This document shows positions 9,761 through 19,371 of a stretch of DNA of 64,000 nucleotides, piece by piece. Each line of letters begins with the position of its first letter. Position 1 is the first letter of the stretch. Below the pieces are notes generated by a model. It was not told the DNA's origin, did not search any database, and saw nothing but the letters and a program-made list of their open reading frames with translations. The position numbers and the translations under genes are program-made. The DNA comes from Sphingomonas citri (lineage in GTDB: Bacteria > Pseudomonadota > Alphaproteobacteria > Sphingomonadales > Sphingomonadaceae), in assembly GCF_019429485.1 (NCBI RefSeq), contig NZ_JAHXZN010000002.1, positions 62,001-126,000 of the forward strand, in the 5' to 3' direction.

Positions 9761-11815
9761 TCACCCCGATCGCAGCAGCGCCACCCCCGCCTCGCGCTCG
9801 AACAGATAGAGGGCCACCCGCGCCGCCTGCCCCCTCGCCCCCTCCAATCCGCCGTCTCGGTCGATCAGCAGGCGCGCGTCGTCGGTCGCGGCGGGGAGCA
9901 GCTCGCCGAGCAGCTCGGGCGTGGCGAGGCGGAACATCGCCTCGCCCGACTGGCGCGTGCCGAGCAGCTCGCCCGCGCCGCGTAAGCGCAGGTCCTCCTC
10001 GGCGATGCGGAAGCCGTCGTTGCTCTCGCGCATCAGCGCCAGCCGCGCGCGCGACGTCTCGCTGAGCGACCCGCCGCGCAGCAGCAGGCACACCGAGCGC
10101 CCGCCACCGCGCCCGACCCGCCCGCGCAGCTGGTGGAGCTGCGCCAGCCCGAAGCGATCCGCGTGCTCGATCACGATCAGCGTCGCGTTGGGCACGTCGA
10201 CGCCCACCTCGATCACGGTCGTCGCCACCAACACGCCCGCCTCGTTCGCGGAGAAGCGCGCCATCACCGCGTCCTTCTCGGCGCCGCGCATGCGGCCGTG
10301 GACCAGCGCGACGCGGTCGCCGAAACGCGCCTGCAACGAGGCCGCGCGCGCCTCGGCCGCCTGCAGGTCGCTGGTTGCACTCTCCTCCACCAGCGGGCAG
10401 ACCCAATAGGCCTGCTTCCCTTCCGCGAGATGGCGGCCGAGCGCGTTGACCACCTCGTCGATCCGCTCCTCCGAGACGACGCGGGTCTCGATCAGCTCGC
10501 GCCCGGGCGGCATCTCGTCGAGCCGGCTCTGGTCCATCTCGCCGTGGAGCGCGAGCGTCAGCGTGCGCGGGATCGGGGTCGCGGTCATCGCCAGCACGTG
10601 CGGCGGGGTCTGGCCCTTGGCTTGGAGCAGCATCCGCTCCGCCACGCCGAAGCGATGCTGCTCGTCCACCACCACCAGCCCGAGGTCGCGGTAGCGCACC
10701 GCCTCCTGGAAGATCGCGTGGGTGCCGATCAGCAGCTGGATCGAGCCGTCCGCCAGACCCATCAGCGTCGCCTCGCGTGCGCGGCCCTTGTCGCGCCCCG
10801 TCAGCACCGCGATCTCGACCGGAAGCCCGGCGAGCAGCCGCCGCAGCGTGTCGTGATGCTGGCGCGCGAGGATCTCGGTCGGCGCGAGCAAGGCGCCCTG
10901 CGCGCCCGCCTCGATCGCGATCAGCAGCGCCATCGCCGCCACCAGCGTCTTGCCCGCGCCCACGTCGCCCTGGAGCAGCCGCAGCATCGGCGCGCTCTGC
11001 GCCAGGTCGCCCTCGATCTCGCGCACGCTGCGTGCCTGCGCGCCGGTGAGCCGATAGGGTAGCCGCAGCAGGTCGCGCAGCCTTCCGTCGCCCTGCAACG
11101 CGCGCCCGCGGCGCTTGCGCGTGTCGGCGCGGACCAACGACAGCGCGAGCTGGTTGGCGAAGAGCTCGTCATAGGCGAGCCGCGCGCGCGCGACGGCGTC
11201 GGCCGGGTCGGCGTGGATGCGCTCGACCGCGCTGCGCCAATCGGGCCAGTCGTGGCGCGCCTTGAGGCTGGGCTCGATCCACTCGTCCAGCACCGGCGCG
11301 CGCGCCAGCGACTGCTCGACCAACGCGGCCAGCCGGCGCGAGGTCAGCCCCTCGCTGAGCGGATAGATCGCCTCGCGCGCGCGGAAGCCCTCCTCCTCGC
11401 CGCCGATCTCGGGATGGACGATCTGGAGCGCGTCGCCGTAGCGGTCGAGCCGGCCCGAGACTCGCTTGGGCTCGCCCAGCGGCAATTGCTTGCGCGCCCA
11501 GCCCGAGCCGCCGCCGAAGAACACCAGGCTCGCGTGATTGCCCGCCGCGTCGGTGGCCTGCACGCGGGTCGGCGCGCGCGGGCTCGAGCCGCTGCGATAG
11601 TCGCGCGGGGTAAGCGTGATCGCGATCGTGCGGCCGACGTCGGCCGCGTCGAGCTCGTCGCGCGCCACCCGGTCGACCCAGCCGGAGGGCAGATGGAATA
11701 GCAGATCGACCGCGCGAGCGATGCCGAGCCGATCAAGCGGCTTGGCCAGCGCCGGGCCGACGCCCTTGAGCGCGGCCACCTCGGCGAACAGCGGATTGAG
11801 GATCTCGGGTCGCAT
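9761..11815 (-). CDS. recG: ATP-dependent DNA helicase RecG
   Basis: 684 aa, the usual length. RecG reverses stalled replication forks and processes Holliday junctions. The N-terminal wedge/OB region covers about residues 1-230. The helicase core has Walker A GDVGAGKT (283-290) and a DEQH box (384-387), followed by motifs TATPIPRTL, ATTVIEVGVDVPNAT and QLRGRVGRGG, and the C-terminal RecG-specific region (LRLRGAGELLGTRQSG). It diverges from sdhE, with a 119-base gap between the starts, as seen in many alphaproteobacteria. Confidence 0.97.
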   Translation of the reverse strand: MRPEILNPLFAEVAALKGVGPALAKPLDRLGIARAVDLLFHLPSGWVDRVARDELDAADVGRTIAITLTPRDYRSGSSPRAPTRVQATDAAGNHASLVFFGGGSGWARKQLPLGEPKRVSGRLDRYGDALQIVHPEIGGEEEGFRAREAIYPLSEGLTSRRLAALVEQSLARAPVLDEWIEPSLKARHDWPDWRSAVERIHADPADAVARARLAYDELFANQLALSLVRADTRKRRGRALQGDGRLRDLLRLPYRLTGAQARSVREIEGDLAQSAPMLRLLQGDVGAGKTLVAAMALLIAIEAGAQGALLAPTEILARQHHDTLRRLLAGLPVEIAVLTGRDKGRAREATLMGLADGSIQLLIGTHAIFQEAVRYRDLGLVVVDEQHRFGVAERMLLQAKGQTPPHVLAMTATPIPRTLTLALHGEMDQSRLDEMPPGRELIETRVVSEERIDEVVNALGRHLAEGKQAYWVCPLVEESATSDLQAAEARAASLQARFGDRVALVHGRMRGAEKDAVMARFSANEAGVLVATTVIEVGVDVPNATLIVIEHADRFGLAQLHQLRGRVGRGGGRSVCLLLRGGSLSETSRARLALMRESNDGFRIAEEDLRLRGAGELLGTRQSGEAMFRLATPELLGELLPAATDDARLLIDRDGGLEGARGQAARVALYLFEREAGVALLRSG

Positions 11816-11934
11816 GACTATGTAGCGCCCGACTATTCTGCCTCCCGCCGCCGCGCCAGCGAAAGCTTGCGGCGGCGTCGTGGCAGCGCTCCGCTATGGC
11901 ATGGACGGGCCGCGCGCGGCCGACGGGAGATCAC

Positions 11935-12198
11935 GTGGACCAGGACATCCGGCTCAAGCGCCTCCGTTTCCGCGCCTGGCATCGCGGCACCCGCGAGGCC
12001 GATCTGATGATTGGCGGCTTCTTCGACACTCACGCCGCGAGCTGGACGCCCGAGCAGCTCGACTGGTTCGAGCGGCTCTTGGAGGAGCAGGACGTCGACA
12101 TCATGGGATGGGCGATCGGCTCGCTGCCCTGCCCGCCCGAGTGGGAGGGTGAGATGATGCAGGTGATGCGCCGGGTGGATTTCGTGACGATCCCGTGA
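11935..12198 (+). CDS. sdhE: FAD assembly factor SdhE (succinate dehydrogenase maturation)
   Basis: 87 aa small acidic helical protein. SdhE helps covalent flavinylation of SdhA. The RGxxE signature is R17-G-T-R-E21 inside AWHRGTREADLM. I chose the GTG at 11935 because a clear GGGAGA Shine-Dalgarno (11925-11930) precedes it and family members begin about here; the upstream in-frame ATG at 11896 would add 13 poorly conserved residues. It lies between divergent recG and downstream mfd, a common alphaproteobacterial order. Confidence 0.92.
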   Translation: MDQDIRLKRLRFRAWHRGTREADLMIGGFFDTHAASWTPEQLDWFERLLEEQDVDIMGWAIGSLPCPPEWEGEMMQVMRRVDFVTIP

Positions 12199-12237
12199 GG
12201 GGAGCGCTGGTGACTCCTCGCCGCCCTGCCCATGCGC

Positions 12238-12330
12238 CATCCCGGATCTGTTCCGGGATCCACCGGGCCACAAGCGCCGCAGCCACCAGGGATGCGGAAG
12301 GGTAGGCCCCGGAACAAGTCCGGGGTGACG
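12238..12330. repeat. Inverted pair of GC palindromes (REP/BIME-like)
   Basis: Two short imperfect palindromes, one around ATCCCGGATCTGTTCCGGGA (starting 12238) and one around GCCCCGGAACAAGTCCGGGG (starting 12306), lie in opposite orientation between sdhE and mfd. They belong to a family of about ten such pairs in the window. Confidence 0.75.
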
Positions 12331-12409
12331 GCGTGGTGGTGGAGGAGGAATTGGTCCTCGCCACTGTGACCGCCATGCGCACCCGCGAACTTTTCAGCCA
12401 AGGACCCGA

Positions 12410-15400
12410 ATGCCCGACCTCAGCAAGATCCTCCGCGCGACCACCCCGCTGACGCTCGCGGGCGTGCCCGCAGGCTTCCTGCCCGCGCTGCTCGCGGATC
12501 TGGCGCGCGCGGCGCCCTTGCGCGCGGTGTTCGTCGCCGCCGACGAGGCGCAGATGCGCGGGCTCGCCGCCACCGCGCCTTTCTTCGCGCCCGAGCTCGA
12601 GGTCGTACAGCTGCCCGCCTGGGACTGCCTGCCCTATGACCGCGCCTCGCCGACGCTGCGCGTGATGGCAGAGCGGATCGGCGCGCTCCACCGCCTCCAG
12701 CAGAAGCCTCGCGCGCCGCAGCTCGTGCTCACCACGGTCAACGCGCTGACGCAGCGCACGCTTACCCCGTTCCGCCTCCGCCAGCTCGTCGCCGAGCTCA
12801 AGCCGGGCGCGCGGATCGATCGTGACCGGCTCGCCGCTTTGCTCCAGGCCAACGGCTATGTCCGCACCGACACCGTCCACGACCAGGGCGAATATGCGGT
12901 GCGCGGCGGCATCGTCGATCTCTTCCCCAGCGGTGAGGAGCAGGCGCTGCGGCTCGACTTCTTCGGCGACGAGATCGAGAGCGTGCGCAGCTTCGATCCC
13001 GCCGACCAGCGCACCACCGGGCGGCTCGACGGCTTCGTGCTGCTCCCCGCCTCCGAGGCGCTGCTCGACGACGACAGCGTCAAGCGCTTCCGCACCCGCT
13101 ACCGCGAGACCTTCGGCGCCACCGCGACGGGCGACCCGCTCTACCAGGCGGTGAGCGAGCGCCGCCGCCTCGCCGGCATGGAACATTGGCTGCCGCTGTT
13201 CGAGGAGAAGCTGGCGACGGTCTGGGACCATCTCGGCGCCGACGCGGTGGTGGTGCGCGACAGCGGCACGCCCGCGGCGGCCGAGGGCCGGCTCGACGCG
13301 ATCGCGGACTATTATGAGAACCGCAAGCGCGCCGAGGCGGCCGAGCCCGGCAGCTATCGCGCGCTGCCCGCCAAGACGCTCTACCTCGACGCCGACGAAT
13401 GGGCGCGCGAGGTGGCGGCGATGCCGGCGCATCTCGCGACCGCCTTCCACGAGCCCGAGTCCGCCCATGTGCTCGACTTCCAGGTCGACGGCCCGCGCGA
13501 CTTCGCGCCCGAGCGCGCCGCGCAGGCGAACGTCTACGAGGCGGTGGTCGCGCATGTCGCCAAGCTGCGCCGCGACGGACGCAAGCCGGTGCTCGCCAGC
13601 TACTCGGTCGGCGCGCGCGAGCGGCTGCGCTCGCTGCTGGAGGACCACGGCCTCACCGGCGCGCGGCTGACCGAGACGTGGCAGGAGTCGCTCGGCGCCG
13701 CCGACCGCGGCGTGGCGATGGCGGTGGTCGGGCTCGACCACGGCTTCACCGCGCCCGACGTAGCGGTGCTCACCGAGCAGGACATGCTGGGCGACCGGCT
13801 CGTGCGCCGCGCCAAGCGCCGCAAGTCGGCCGACGCTTTCCTGGCGGAGCTGGCGACGCTGTCACCGGGCGACCTCGTCGTCCACACCGATCACGGCATC
13901 GGCCGCTATGTCGGGTTGACGCAGGTGCCGGTCGCGCGCGCGCCGCACGACTGCGTCGCGCTCGAATATGCCGGGGGCGACAAGCTCTACATCCCGGTCG
14001 AGAATCTCGAGGTGCTGTCGCGCTACGGCTCGTCCGAGGAGGGCGCCGCGCTCGACCGGCTCGGCGGCGAAGCATGGCAGCGGCGCAAGTCGCGGATGAA
14101 GGAGCGGATCCGCGAGATCGCGGGCGAGCTGATCGCGGTCGCGGCCGAGCGCGCGCTGCGCCCGGGCGAGGTCGCCGAGCCCGACAGCGCGGGCTATCCC
14201 GCCTTCGTCGACCGCTTCCCGTACACCGAGACCGACGACCAGGACCGCGCGATCGAGGAGGTGCTGGCCGATCTGTCCGCGGGCAAGCCGATGGACCGGC
14301 TGATCGTCGGCGACGTCGGCTTCGGCAAGACCGAGGTCGCGCTGCGCGCCGCCTTCGTCGCCGCGATGGCGGGGATGCAGGTCGCGGTGGTCTGCCCGAC
14401 CACCCTGCTGGCGCGCCAGCATTACCAGAACTTCTCGGCCCGCTTCGAGGGCTTCCCGATCAACATCGGGCGGCTGTCGCGGCTGGTCCCCGCCGCCGAG
14501 GCGAAGCGTGTCAAGGACGGGCTGGCGAGCGGCGGGATCGACGTCGTCGTCGGCACTCACGCGCTGCTCGCCAAGACGATCGACTTCAAGCGACTCGGGC
14601 TCGTCATCGTCGACGAGGAGCAGCGCTTCGGCGTGACGCACAAGGAGCGGCTCAAGACGCTGCGCGCCGACGTCCACATGCTGACGCTCACCGCCACGCC
14701 GATCCCGCGCACGCTGCAGATGGCGATGAGCGGGCTGCGCGAGCTGTCGGTGATACAGACCCCGCCGGTCGACCGGCTCGCGGTGCGCACCTATGTCATG
14801 CCGTGGGACCCGGTGGTGCTGCGCGAGGCGCTGCTGCGCGAACATTATCGCGGCGGACAGAGCTTCCTCGTCACTCCGCGTGTCGCCGATCTGCCCGACA
14901 TCGAGGAATATCTGCGCCGCGAGGTGCCCGAGATCCGCTACGTCGTCGCGCACGGCCAGATGGCGCCGAGCGAGGTCGAGGAGCGGATGAGCGCCTTCTA
15001 CGACAAGAAGTTCGAGGTGCTGGTCTCGACCACGATCATCGAGAGCGGGATCGACATCCCGTCCGCCAACACGATCATCGTCAACCGCGCGGACCGCTTC
15101 GGGCTGGCGCAGCTCTACCAGCTGCGCGGGCGCGTCGGCCGCTCCAAGACGCGCGCCTATGCCTATATGGTCGCACCGCCCGAGCGGCAGATGACCGATG
15201 CCGCGGAGAAGCGCCTCAAGGTGCTGAGCGACCTCGACTCGCTCGGCGCAGGCTTCCAGCTGGCGAGCCACGACCTCGACATCCGCGGCGCGGGCAACCT
15301 GCTCGGCGACGAGCAGTCCGGTCACATCAAGGAGGTCGGCTACGAGCTCTACCAGTCGATGCTGGAGGAGGCGATCATGGAGGCCAAGGCGGGTGGCCTG

Positions 15401-15865
15401 CGCGAACGCCAGCGCGACTTCTCGCCGCAGATCAGCGTCGACGCGCCGATCCTGATCCCGGAGGACTATGTCCCCGACCTCGACCTGCGCATGGGGCTGT
15501 ACCGCCGTCTCAACGAGATCGATGAGGTCGGCGGGCTGGAGAGCTTCGCCGCGGAGATGATCGACCGCTTCGGCGCGCTGCCCGAGGCGACCGACAATCT
15601 GGTCAAGGTGATGGAGATCAAGCTCAACGCGCGCACCGCCTGCGTGGCCAAGCTCGACGTGGGACCGAAGGGCGCTCTGGTCACCTTCCACGACGACAAG
15701 CCGCCCAATGTCCTGGGGCTGCTCGCCTATGTCGACCGGCTCGGCGGCGTGGCCAAGCTACGGCCCGACAGCAAGCTGGCACTGTCGCGTGCCTGGGGCG
15801 ATCCGAAGGCGCGGCTGCACGGCGCGCTGCAATTGTCGAAAGGGCTGGCCAAGGCGGCGGCGTGA
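12410..15865 (+). CDS. mfd: Transcription-repair coupling factor
   Basis: 1151 aa, normal length. Mfd removes stalled RNA polymerase and recruits UvrA. The N-terminal UvrB-like region precedes the RNA polymerase interaction domain (TDHGIGRYVGLTQV and YAGGDKLYIPVENL, about residues 490-540). The translocase core carries Walker A GDVGFGKTE, a DEEQRFG box, TATPIPRTL and QLRGRVGRSKT. The C-terminal TRCF domain includes LDIRGAGNLLGDEQSG and PDLDLRMGLYRRL. It starts 211 bases after sdhE, across a repeat pair. Confidence 0.98.
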   Translation: MPDLSKILRATTPLTLAGVPAGFLPALLADLARAAPLRAVFVAADEAQMRGLAATAPFFAPELEVVQLPAWDCLPYDRASPTLRVMAERIGALHRLQQKPRAPQLVLTTVNALTQRTLTPFRLRQLVAELKPGARIDRDRLAALLQANGYVRTDTVHDQGEYAVRGGIVDLFPSGEEQALRLDFFGDEIESVRSFDPADQRTTGRLDGFVLLPASEALLDDDSVKRFRTRYRETFGATATGDPLYQAVSERRRLAGMEHWLPLFEEKLATVWDHLGADAVVVRDSGTPAAAEGRLDAIADYYENRKRAEAAEPGSYRALPAKTLYLDADEWAREVAAMPAHLATAFHEPESAHVLDFQVDGPRDFAPERAAQANVYEAVVAHVAKLRRDGRKPVLASYSVGARERLRSLLEDHGLTGARLTETWQESLGAADRGVAMAVVGLDHGFTAPDVAVLTEQDMLGDRLVRRAKRRKSADAFLAELATLSPGDLVVHTDHGIGRYVGLTQVPVARAPHDCVALEYAGGDKLYIPVENLEVLSRYGSSEEGAALDRLGGEAWQRRKSRMKERIREIAGELIAVAAERALRPGEVAEPDSAGYPAFVDRFPYTETDDQDRAIEEVLADLSAGKPMDRLIVGDVGFGKTEVALRAAFVAAMAGMQVAVVCPTTLLARQHYQNFSARFEGFPINIGRLSRLVPAAEAKRVKDGLASGGIDVVVGTHALLAKTIDFKRLGLVIVDEEQRFGVTHKERLKTLRADVHMLTLTATPIPRTLQMAMSGLRELSVIQTPPVDRLAVRTYVMPWDPVVLREALLREHYRGGQSFLVTPRVADLPDIEEYLRREVPEIRYVVAHGQMAPSEVEERMSAFYDKKFEVLVSTTIIESGIDIPSANTIIVNRADRFGLAQLYQLRGRVGRSKTRAYAYMVAPPERQMTDAAEKRLKVLSDLDSLGAGFQLASHDLDIRGAGNLLGDEQSGHIKEVGYELYQSMLEEAIMEAKAGGLRERQRDFSPQISVDAPILIPEDYVPDLDLRMGLYRRLNEIDEVGGLESFAAEMIDRFGALPEATDNLVKVMEIKLNARTACVAKLDVGPKGALVTFHDDKPPNVLGLLAYVDRLGGVAKLRPDSKLALSRAWGDPKARLHGALQLSKGLAKAAA

Positions 15866-16217
15866 GGGGCCGCGGCGGAGCGCCGCTCGCGACGACTCAT
15901 TCCACGGCTTTGCCTGCCACCTCGGCGAACGCCGGGGTCCAGGTGGGAAGATCGCGGTGAATCCCGCGACCGTCACCCAACTGGAACTCGGCATCCGCCA
16001 GGGTGGTACGGTGTAGGTGTGGGCGGCGTTCGACTAACAAGCGGCGAGTATGAGCTGCGCGCCCTGACGTACTTCGTTCCCCAGCGAAGGCCGGGACTCA
16101 GCTGGGAAGGTCCTGGAGAGACTCATTGCCGTCGCCCAACTGGACCCCGGCCCTCGCCGGGGAACAGTATAGGTGAGCGACGCGACATCTCACCGATGCT
16201 GCCGCTCACCGCTCCCC
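15866..16217. repeat. Intergenic block with two inverted palindrome pairs
   Basis: Between mfd and the convergent SnoaL-like gene there is no credible gene. Four palindromic units are visible: 15919-15948 with 15974-16006, and 16077-16108 with 16133-16164. The unit core is CCCCGGCGAA-type sequence followed by GCCGGGGTCCAGNTGGG, with the partner in reverse orientation. A copy pair between converging genes may help termination on both strands. Confidence 0.75.
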
Positions 16218-16628
16218 TCAGCTGCTGTGGTCCGAGATGATCCGCCAACCCTCCTTGCGTCGCTCGAACAGCAAGGTCGTCAGCCCGCTCTGCGGCGTCG
16301 CGCCTCCCGTCGACGTCAACGTCCAGCGGGCGACATGGAGCAGGTGGACCGCGCTGAGCGGCCGCCACATCACCGGAGTGAAGCTCAGCCGCCCCCGAAC
16401 ATTGCCGCCGCCGACGAAGCTCTTGGAATAGCGCGCGGCGATCGCCTCTTTGCCGCGCGCCACCTCGCCGCCCGCAGCATAGACCGCGTCGGGCGCGTAG
16501 ATCGCGGTGAAGCGCGCGAGATCGCCCGCGTTCCAACCGGCCGCGCTGTCCGCCATCACCGCCTCGACCTGCGCCTGCGGCGTCGCCGCCGCGGCCACGG
16601 CTGCCCAGATCAACATCGTCGCGCTCAT
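16218..16628 (-). CDS. Secreted SnoaL/NTF2-like protein (DUF4440 type)
   Basis: 136 aa. The N-terminus (MLIWAAVAAAATPQAQ) looks like a short signal peptide. The rest fits the NTF2-like fold of nuclear transport factor/ketosteroid isomerase relatives: GWNAGDLARFTAIYAPDAVY, then ALLFERRKEGWRI-type closing strands (here TTLLFERRKEGWRIISDHSS). Such proteins are often of unknown substrate, and no catalytic residues can be assigned. The start overlaps the stop of the upstream 130-aa gene by the 4-base ATGA, so it is the last gene of a three-gene minus-strand operon led by an EAL phosphodiesterase. Confidence 0.75.
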   Translation of the reverse strand: MSATMLIWAAVAAAATPQAQVEAVMADSAAGWNAGDLARFTAIYAPDAVYAAGGEVARGKEAIAARYSKSFVGGGNVRGRLSFTPVMWRPLSAVHLLHVARWTLTSTGGATPQSGLTTLLFERRKEGWRIISDHSS

Positions 16629-17017
16629 CGTGCCACCTCCGCCTCGTCGCCGACCGCCTCGGTCAGTTCGTCCGCGTCGAACCGCTCGCGCGTCATGGTG
16701 AAGCTGCCGGCGTAGGTCGCGAACGACCAGTCGCCGCGCACCACGGTCCCGCGCGAGTCGACAGTCCCGCGATAGTCGACCGCGTGCACCAGCACCTCGC
16801 CGTCATATTGCTTGACGAAGGTCACCGCCGCGCCGTCGCGCCGGCCACTCACCGCCGCGCGCCGCACCGGCTCCAGCCCGAGATCGTCCGGCTCGCTGAT
16901 CGTCCCGCTGAGCTGGCCGCCGCGCTCGGTCAGGCGCGCGATGAAGCTGTTGGGTCGACTGCCCCCGCCCTCGTAACGCCCGTACCAGGTGCCGCCCAGG
17001 TCGCGCGGGTCGCTCAT
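16625..17017 (-). CDS. Conserved hypothetical protein of a c-di-GMP operon
   Basis: 130 aa, starting MSDPRDLGGTWYGRY. The text is rich in short beta strands with GTWYGRYEGG, GGQLSGTISEPDD, VTFVKQYDGEV and VRGDWSFATYAGSFTMTRE, which suggests a lipocalin-like or small beta-barrel fold. No signal peptide, so it is predicted cytosolic. It overlaps by 4 bases with both neighbours (EAL gene upstream, SnoaL-like gene downstream), so translation is probably coupled. I do not recognise a named family; the start is fixed by the ATGA overlap, since the longer reading frame upstream is EAL shadow. Confidence 0.72.
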   Translation of the reverse strand: MSDPRDLGGTWYGRYEGGGSRPNSFIARLTERGGQLSGTISEPDDLGLEPVRRAAVSGRRDGAAVTFVKQYDGEVLVHAVDYRGTVDSRGTVVRGDWSFATYAGSFTMTRERFDADELTEAVGDEAEVAR

Positions 17018-18276
17018 GCCAGCCGCGCCTGCAGGGCCGCGTCGTCGAGCGGCCCGGCCCAAAGGAAGCCCTGGTAGAAGGTGCAGCCGCGCTGGGCCAG
17101 CAACGCGCGCTCCCGCTCGCTCTCGACCCCCTCCGCCACCGTCTCCAACCCCAAACCGGCGGCGATCGCGATCACACCCTCCACTACGACGCGGTCGCGC
17201 GCGTCGCCGGTGATCGTCTGCACCAGGCTGCGGTCTATCTTGAGATAATCGAGCGGCAGACGCGTGAGATAGGACAGGCTGGAATAGCCCGTGCCGAAAT
17301 CGTCGAGCGCGACGCGGCAGCCAGCGGCGCGCAGCGCGGTGAGCGCGGTCGCGGCGCCGTCCAGGTCGTCGATCAGCCCGGTCTCGGTCACCTCGGCGGT
17401 GACTCGCTCGAACCCGACGCCCGAGGCGCGCACCCGCGCGAGGAAGCGCTCGACGAAGGGCGCGCGCGCCATGTCGGCGGCGGTGACGTTGACCGCGATC
17501 CGCAACGACCCCATCCGCGTCGGCCAGCGCGCGGCACGCTCGAGCGCCAGCGCCTGTACCTGGTCGGAGAGCGCCACGCCGAGATCGGCGCGATGCGCCG
17601 CGGCGAGCAGGGTCTCGGCGCCGAGCACGCCCAGCCGCGGGTGCTGCCACCGCGCCAGCGCCTCCACCCCGGTGACCGCGCCGTCGACGAGCCGCACCTG
17701 CGGCTGGAAGCGAACGTCGATCTCGCCGCGCTCGATCGCGCGGTGCAGGTCGGCGGCGAGCGCGGCGAGCGGCACGCCCTCGTGCTCGGCGGCGACTCGC
17801 GTGGTCGCGCCGTCGCTCGCGCGAGCCCGCGCCAGCGCCTCGGCGGCGCGCCGCAGCAGGTGCTCGGCGGGCTCGTCCTCGGTCATCCGCGCGACGCCGA
17901 TGCGCGCGCCGACGTGGATCGTCTCGCCGTCGATCAGGAAGGGTCGCTCCAGCGCGCGCTCGACCCGGCTGACCGCGGCGTCGCCGGTCGCCGCGTCACC
18001 CGCGACCACGATCGTGAAGGTGGCGCCGCCGCGCACCGCCGCCATCTCGTGGCCGGCGAGTTCGTGCGCGAGCCGCTCCGCCATCGCCTCGACCAGCTGA
18101 TCGCCCGCGGCGCGGCCGTAAGCGGTGTTGACGATCTCGAAGCTGGTCGGCGCGGCGACGATCGCGGTGACGCCGCGTGCCGCGTGCGCTTCGACCAGGC
18201 GCAGCTGCTCGGCGCTGGCCGCGCTCTCCCCCGGGCGCCGCCCGCCCCGCTGCATCGCCCGTGACCGCCGCTCCAT
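17014..18276 (-). CDS. Cyclic-di-GMP phosphodiesterase, degenerate GGDEF plus EAL
   Basis: 420 aa from ATG at 18276; a TTG at 18312 is possible. The N-terminal GGDEF-like domain is degenerate: the signature reads GGATF (83-87), so it cannot make c-di-GMP but might bind GTP. The EAL domain looks catalytic: E205-A-L-A-R-W, an Asn in AVNVTAAD, TETGLIDD, DDFGTGYSSLSYL, LKIDRSLV, EGVESERE and YQGFLWAGPL are all present. It would hydrolyse c-di-GMP to pGpG in the cytosol. No transmembrane segment is seen. It heads a three-gene overlapping operon, and a PilZ protein elsewhere in the window is a possible effector. Confidence 0.9.
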   Translation of the reverse strand: MERRSRAMQRGGRRPGESAASAEQLRLVEAHAARGVTAIVAAPTSFEIVNTAYGRAAGDQLVEAMAERLAHELAGHEMAAVRGGATFTIVVAGDAATGDAAVSRVERALERPFLIDGETIHVGARIGVARMTEDEPAEHLLRRAAEALARARASDGATTRVAAEHEGVPLAALAADLHRAIERGEIDVRFQPQVRLVDGAVTGVEALARWQHPRLGVLGAETLLAAAHRADLGVALSDQVQALALERAARWPTRMGSLRIAVNVTAADMARAPFVERFLARVRASGVGFERVTAEVTETGLIDDLDGAATALTALRAAGCRVALDDFGTGYSSLSYLTRLPLDYLKIDRSLVQTITGDARDRVVVEGVIAIAAGLGLETVAEGVESERERALLAQRGCTFYQGFLWAGPLDDAALQARLA

Positions 18277-18363
18277 CCCGCGCTTGGTAGGCGCGGGCGC
18301 GGCGCGCGGCAATCATCTTGCTCTGCCGTGAACGACTCCCTAGCTCTCTGCGTTGTGCCAGGC

Positions 18364-19371
18364 ATGGATCTAGACCGCGCGCCCGCGCCCCTCGTCGACT
18401 CGTTCGGCCGCGTCATCCGCTATCTCCGCGTCTCGGTCACCGATCGCTGCGACCTGCGCTGCCGCTATTGCATGGCGGAGCACATGACCTTCCTGCCGCG
18501 CGACCAGATCGCCTCGCTCGAGGAGCTGGCGATCATCGCCGAGCGCTTCGTAGCGCGCGGGGTACGCAAGATCCGACTGTCGGGCGGCGAGCCGCTGGTG
18601 CGGCGCGACGTGATGATGCTGGTCGAGCGGCTCGGCCGCCACGTGGGCGGCGCGCTCGACGAGCTGACCATGACGACCAACGGCACGCGGCTGCGCCGCT
18701 ACGCCGCCGACCTGGTCGCCGCCGGGGTGCGCCGAGTCAACGTCAGCCTCGACACGCTCGACCCCGAGCGCTTCCGCTACGTCACCCGCCACGGCGACGT
18801 CGCGGAGGTGCTCGACGGCATCGCCGCCGCGCGCGACGCCGGGCTCGCGGTCAAGATCAACATGGTCGCGCTCAAGGGCCTCAACGAGGACGATATCGCG
18901 CCGATGCTGCGCTGGTGCGTCGCGCAAGGCCACGATCTCACGCTGATCGAGACGATGCCGCTCGGCGCGATCGACGAGGACCGCACCGATCGCTTCCTGC
19001 CGCTCACCGTCGTGAAGGACCGGCTCGATCAGGCGTTTACGCTGACCCGCGACGCCGCGGTAACGGGAGGCCCCGCGCGCTACTGGCAGGTCGACGGCGG
19101 GCGCACGCGGCTGGGGCTGATCTCGCCGCTCACCGCCAATTTCTGCGACGGCTGCAACCGCGTGCGGCTGACCACCGAGGGGCGGCTCTACACTTGCCTC
19201 GGCCACGACGACCAGCGCGACCTGCGCGCGGCGCTGCGCGACGGCGGCGTGGGCGCGCTCGACGCCGCGATCGAGGACGCGCTGCTCACCAAGCCGCGCC
19301 GCCACGATTTCCGCATCGCGCGCGACGCCGCGCCCGCGGTGGCGCGGCACATGAGCGTCACCGGCGGATGA
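18364..19371 (+). CDS. moaA: GTP 3',8-cyclase MoaA (molybdenum cofactor synthesis)
   Basis: 335 aa radical SAM enzyme that starts molybdopterin synthesis by converting GTP to 3',8-cyclo-H2GTP. The N-terminal cluster is C29-x3-C33-x2-C36 (CDLRCRYC). The C-terminal cluster uses C261, C264 and C278 (CDGCNRVRL, then YTCL). The conserved C-terminal Gly-Gly is present (SVTGG). ATG at 18364 is chosen over a GTG at 18328 on family length. moaC and other partners are not in this window. The stop overlaps nadK by 4 bases. Confidence 0.95.
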   Translation: MDLDRAPAPLVDSFGRVIRYLRVSVTDRCDLRCRYCMAEHMTFLPRDQIASLEELAIIAERFVARGVRKIRLSGGEPLVRRDVMMLVERLGRHVGGALDELTMTTNGTRLRRYAADLVAAGVRRVNVSLDTLDPERFRYVTRHGDVAEVLDGIAAARDAGLAVKINMVALKGLNEDDIAPMLRWCVAQGHDLTLIETMPLGAIDEDRTDRFLPLTVVKDRLDQAFTLTRDAAVTGGPARYWQVDGGRTRLGLISPLTANFCDGCNRVRLTTEGRLYTCLGHDDQRDLRAALRDGGVGALDAAIEDALLTKPRRHDFRIARDAAPAVARHMSVTGG

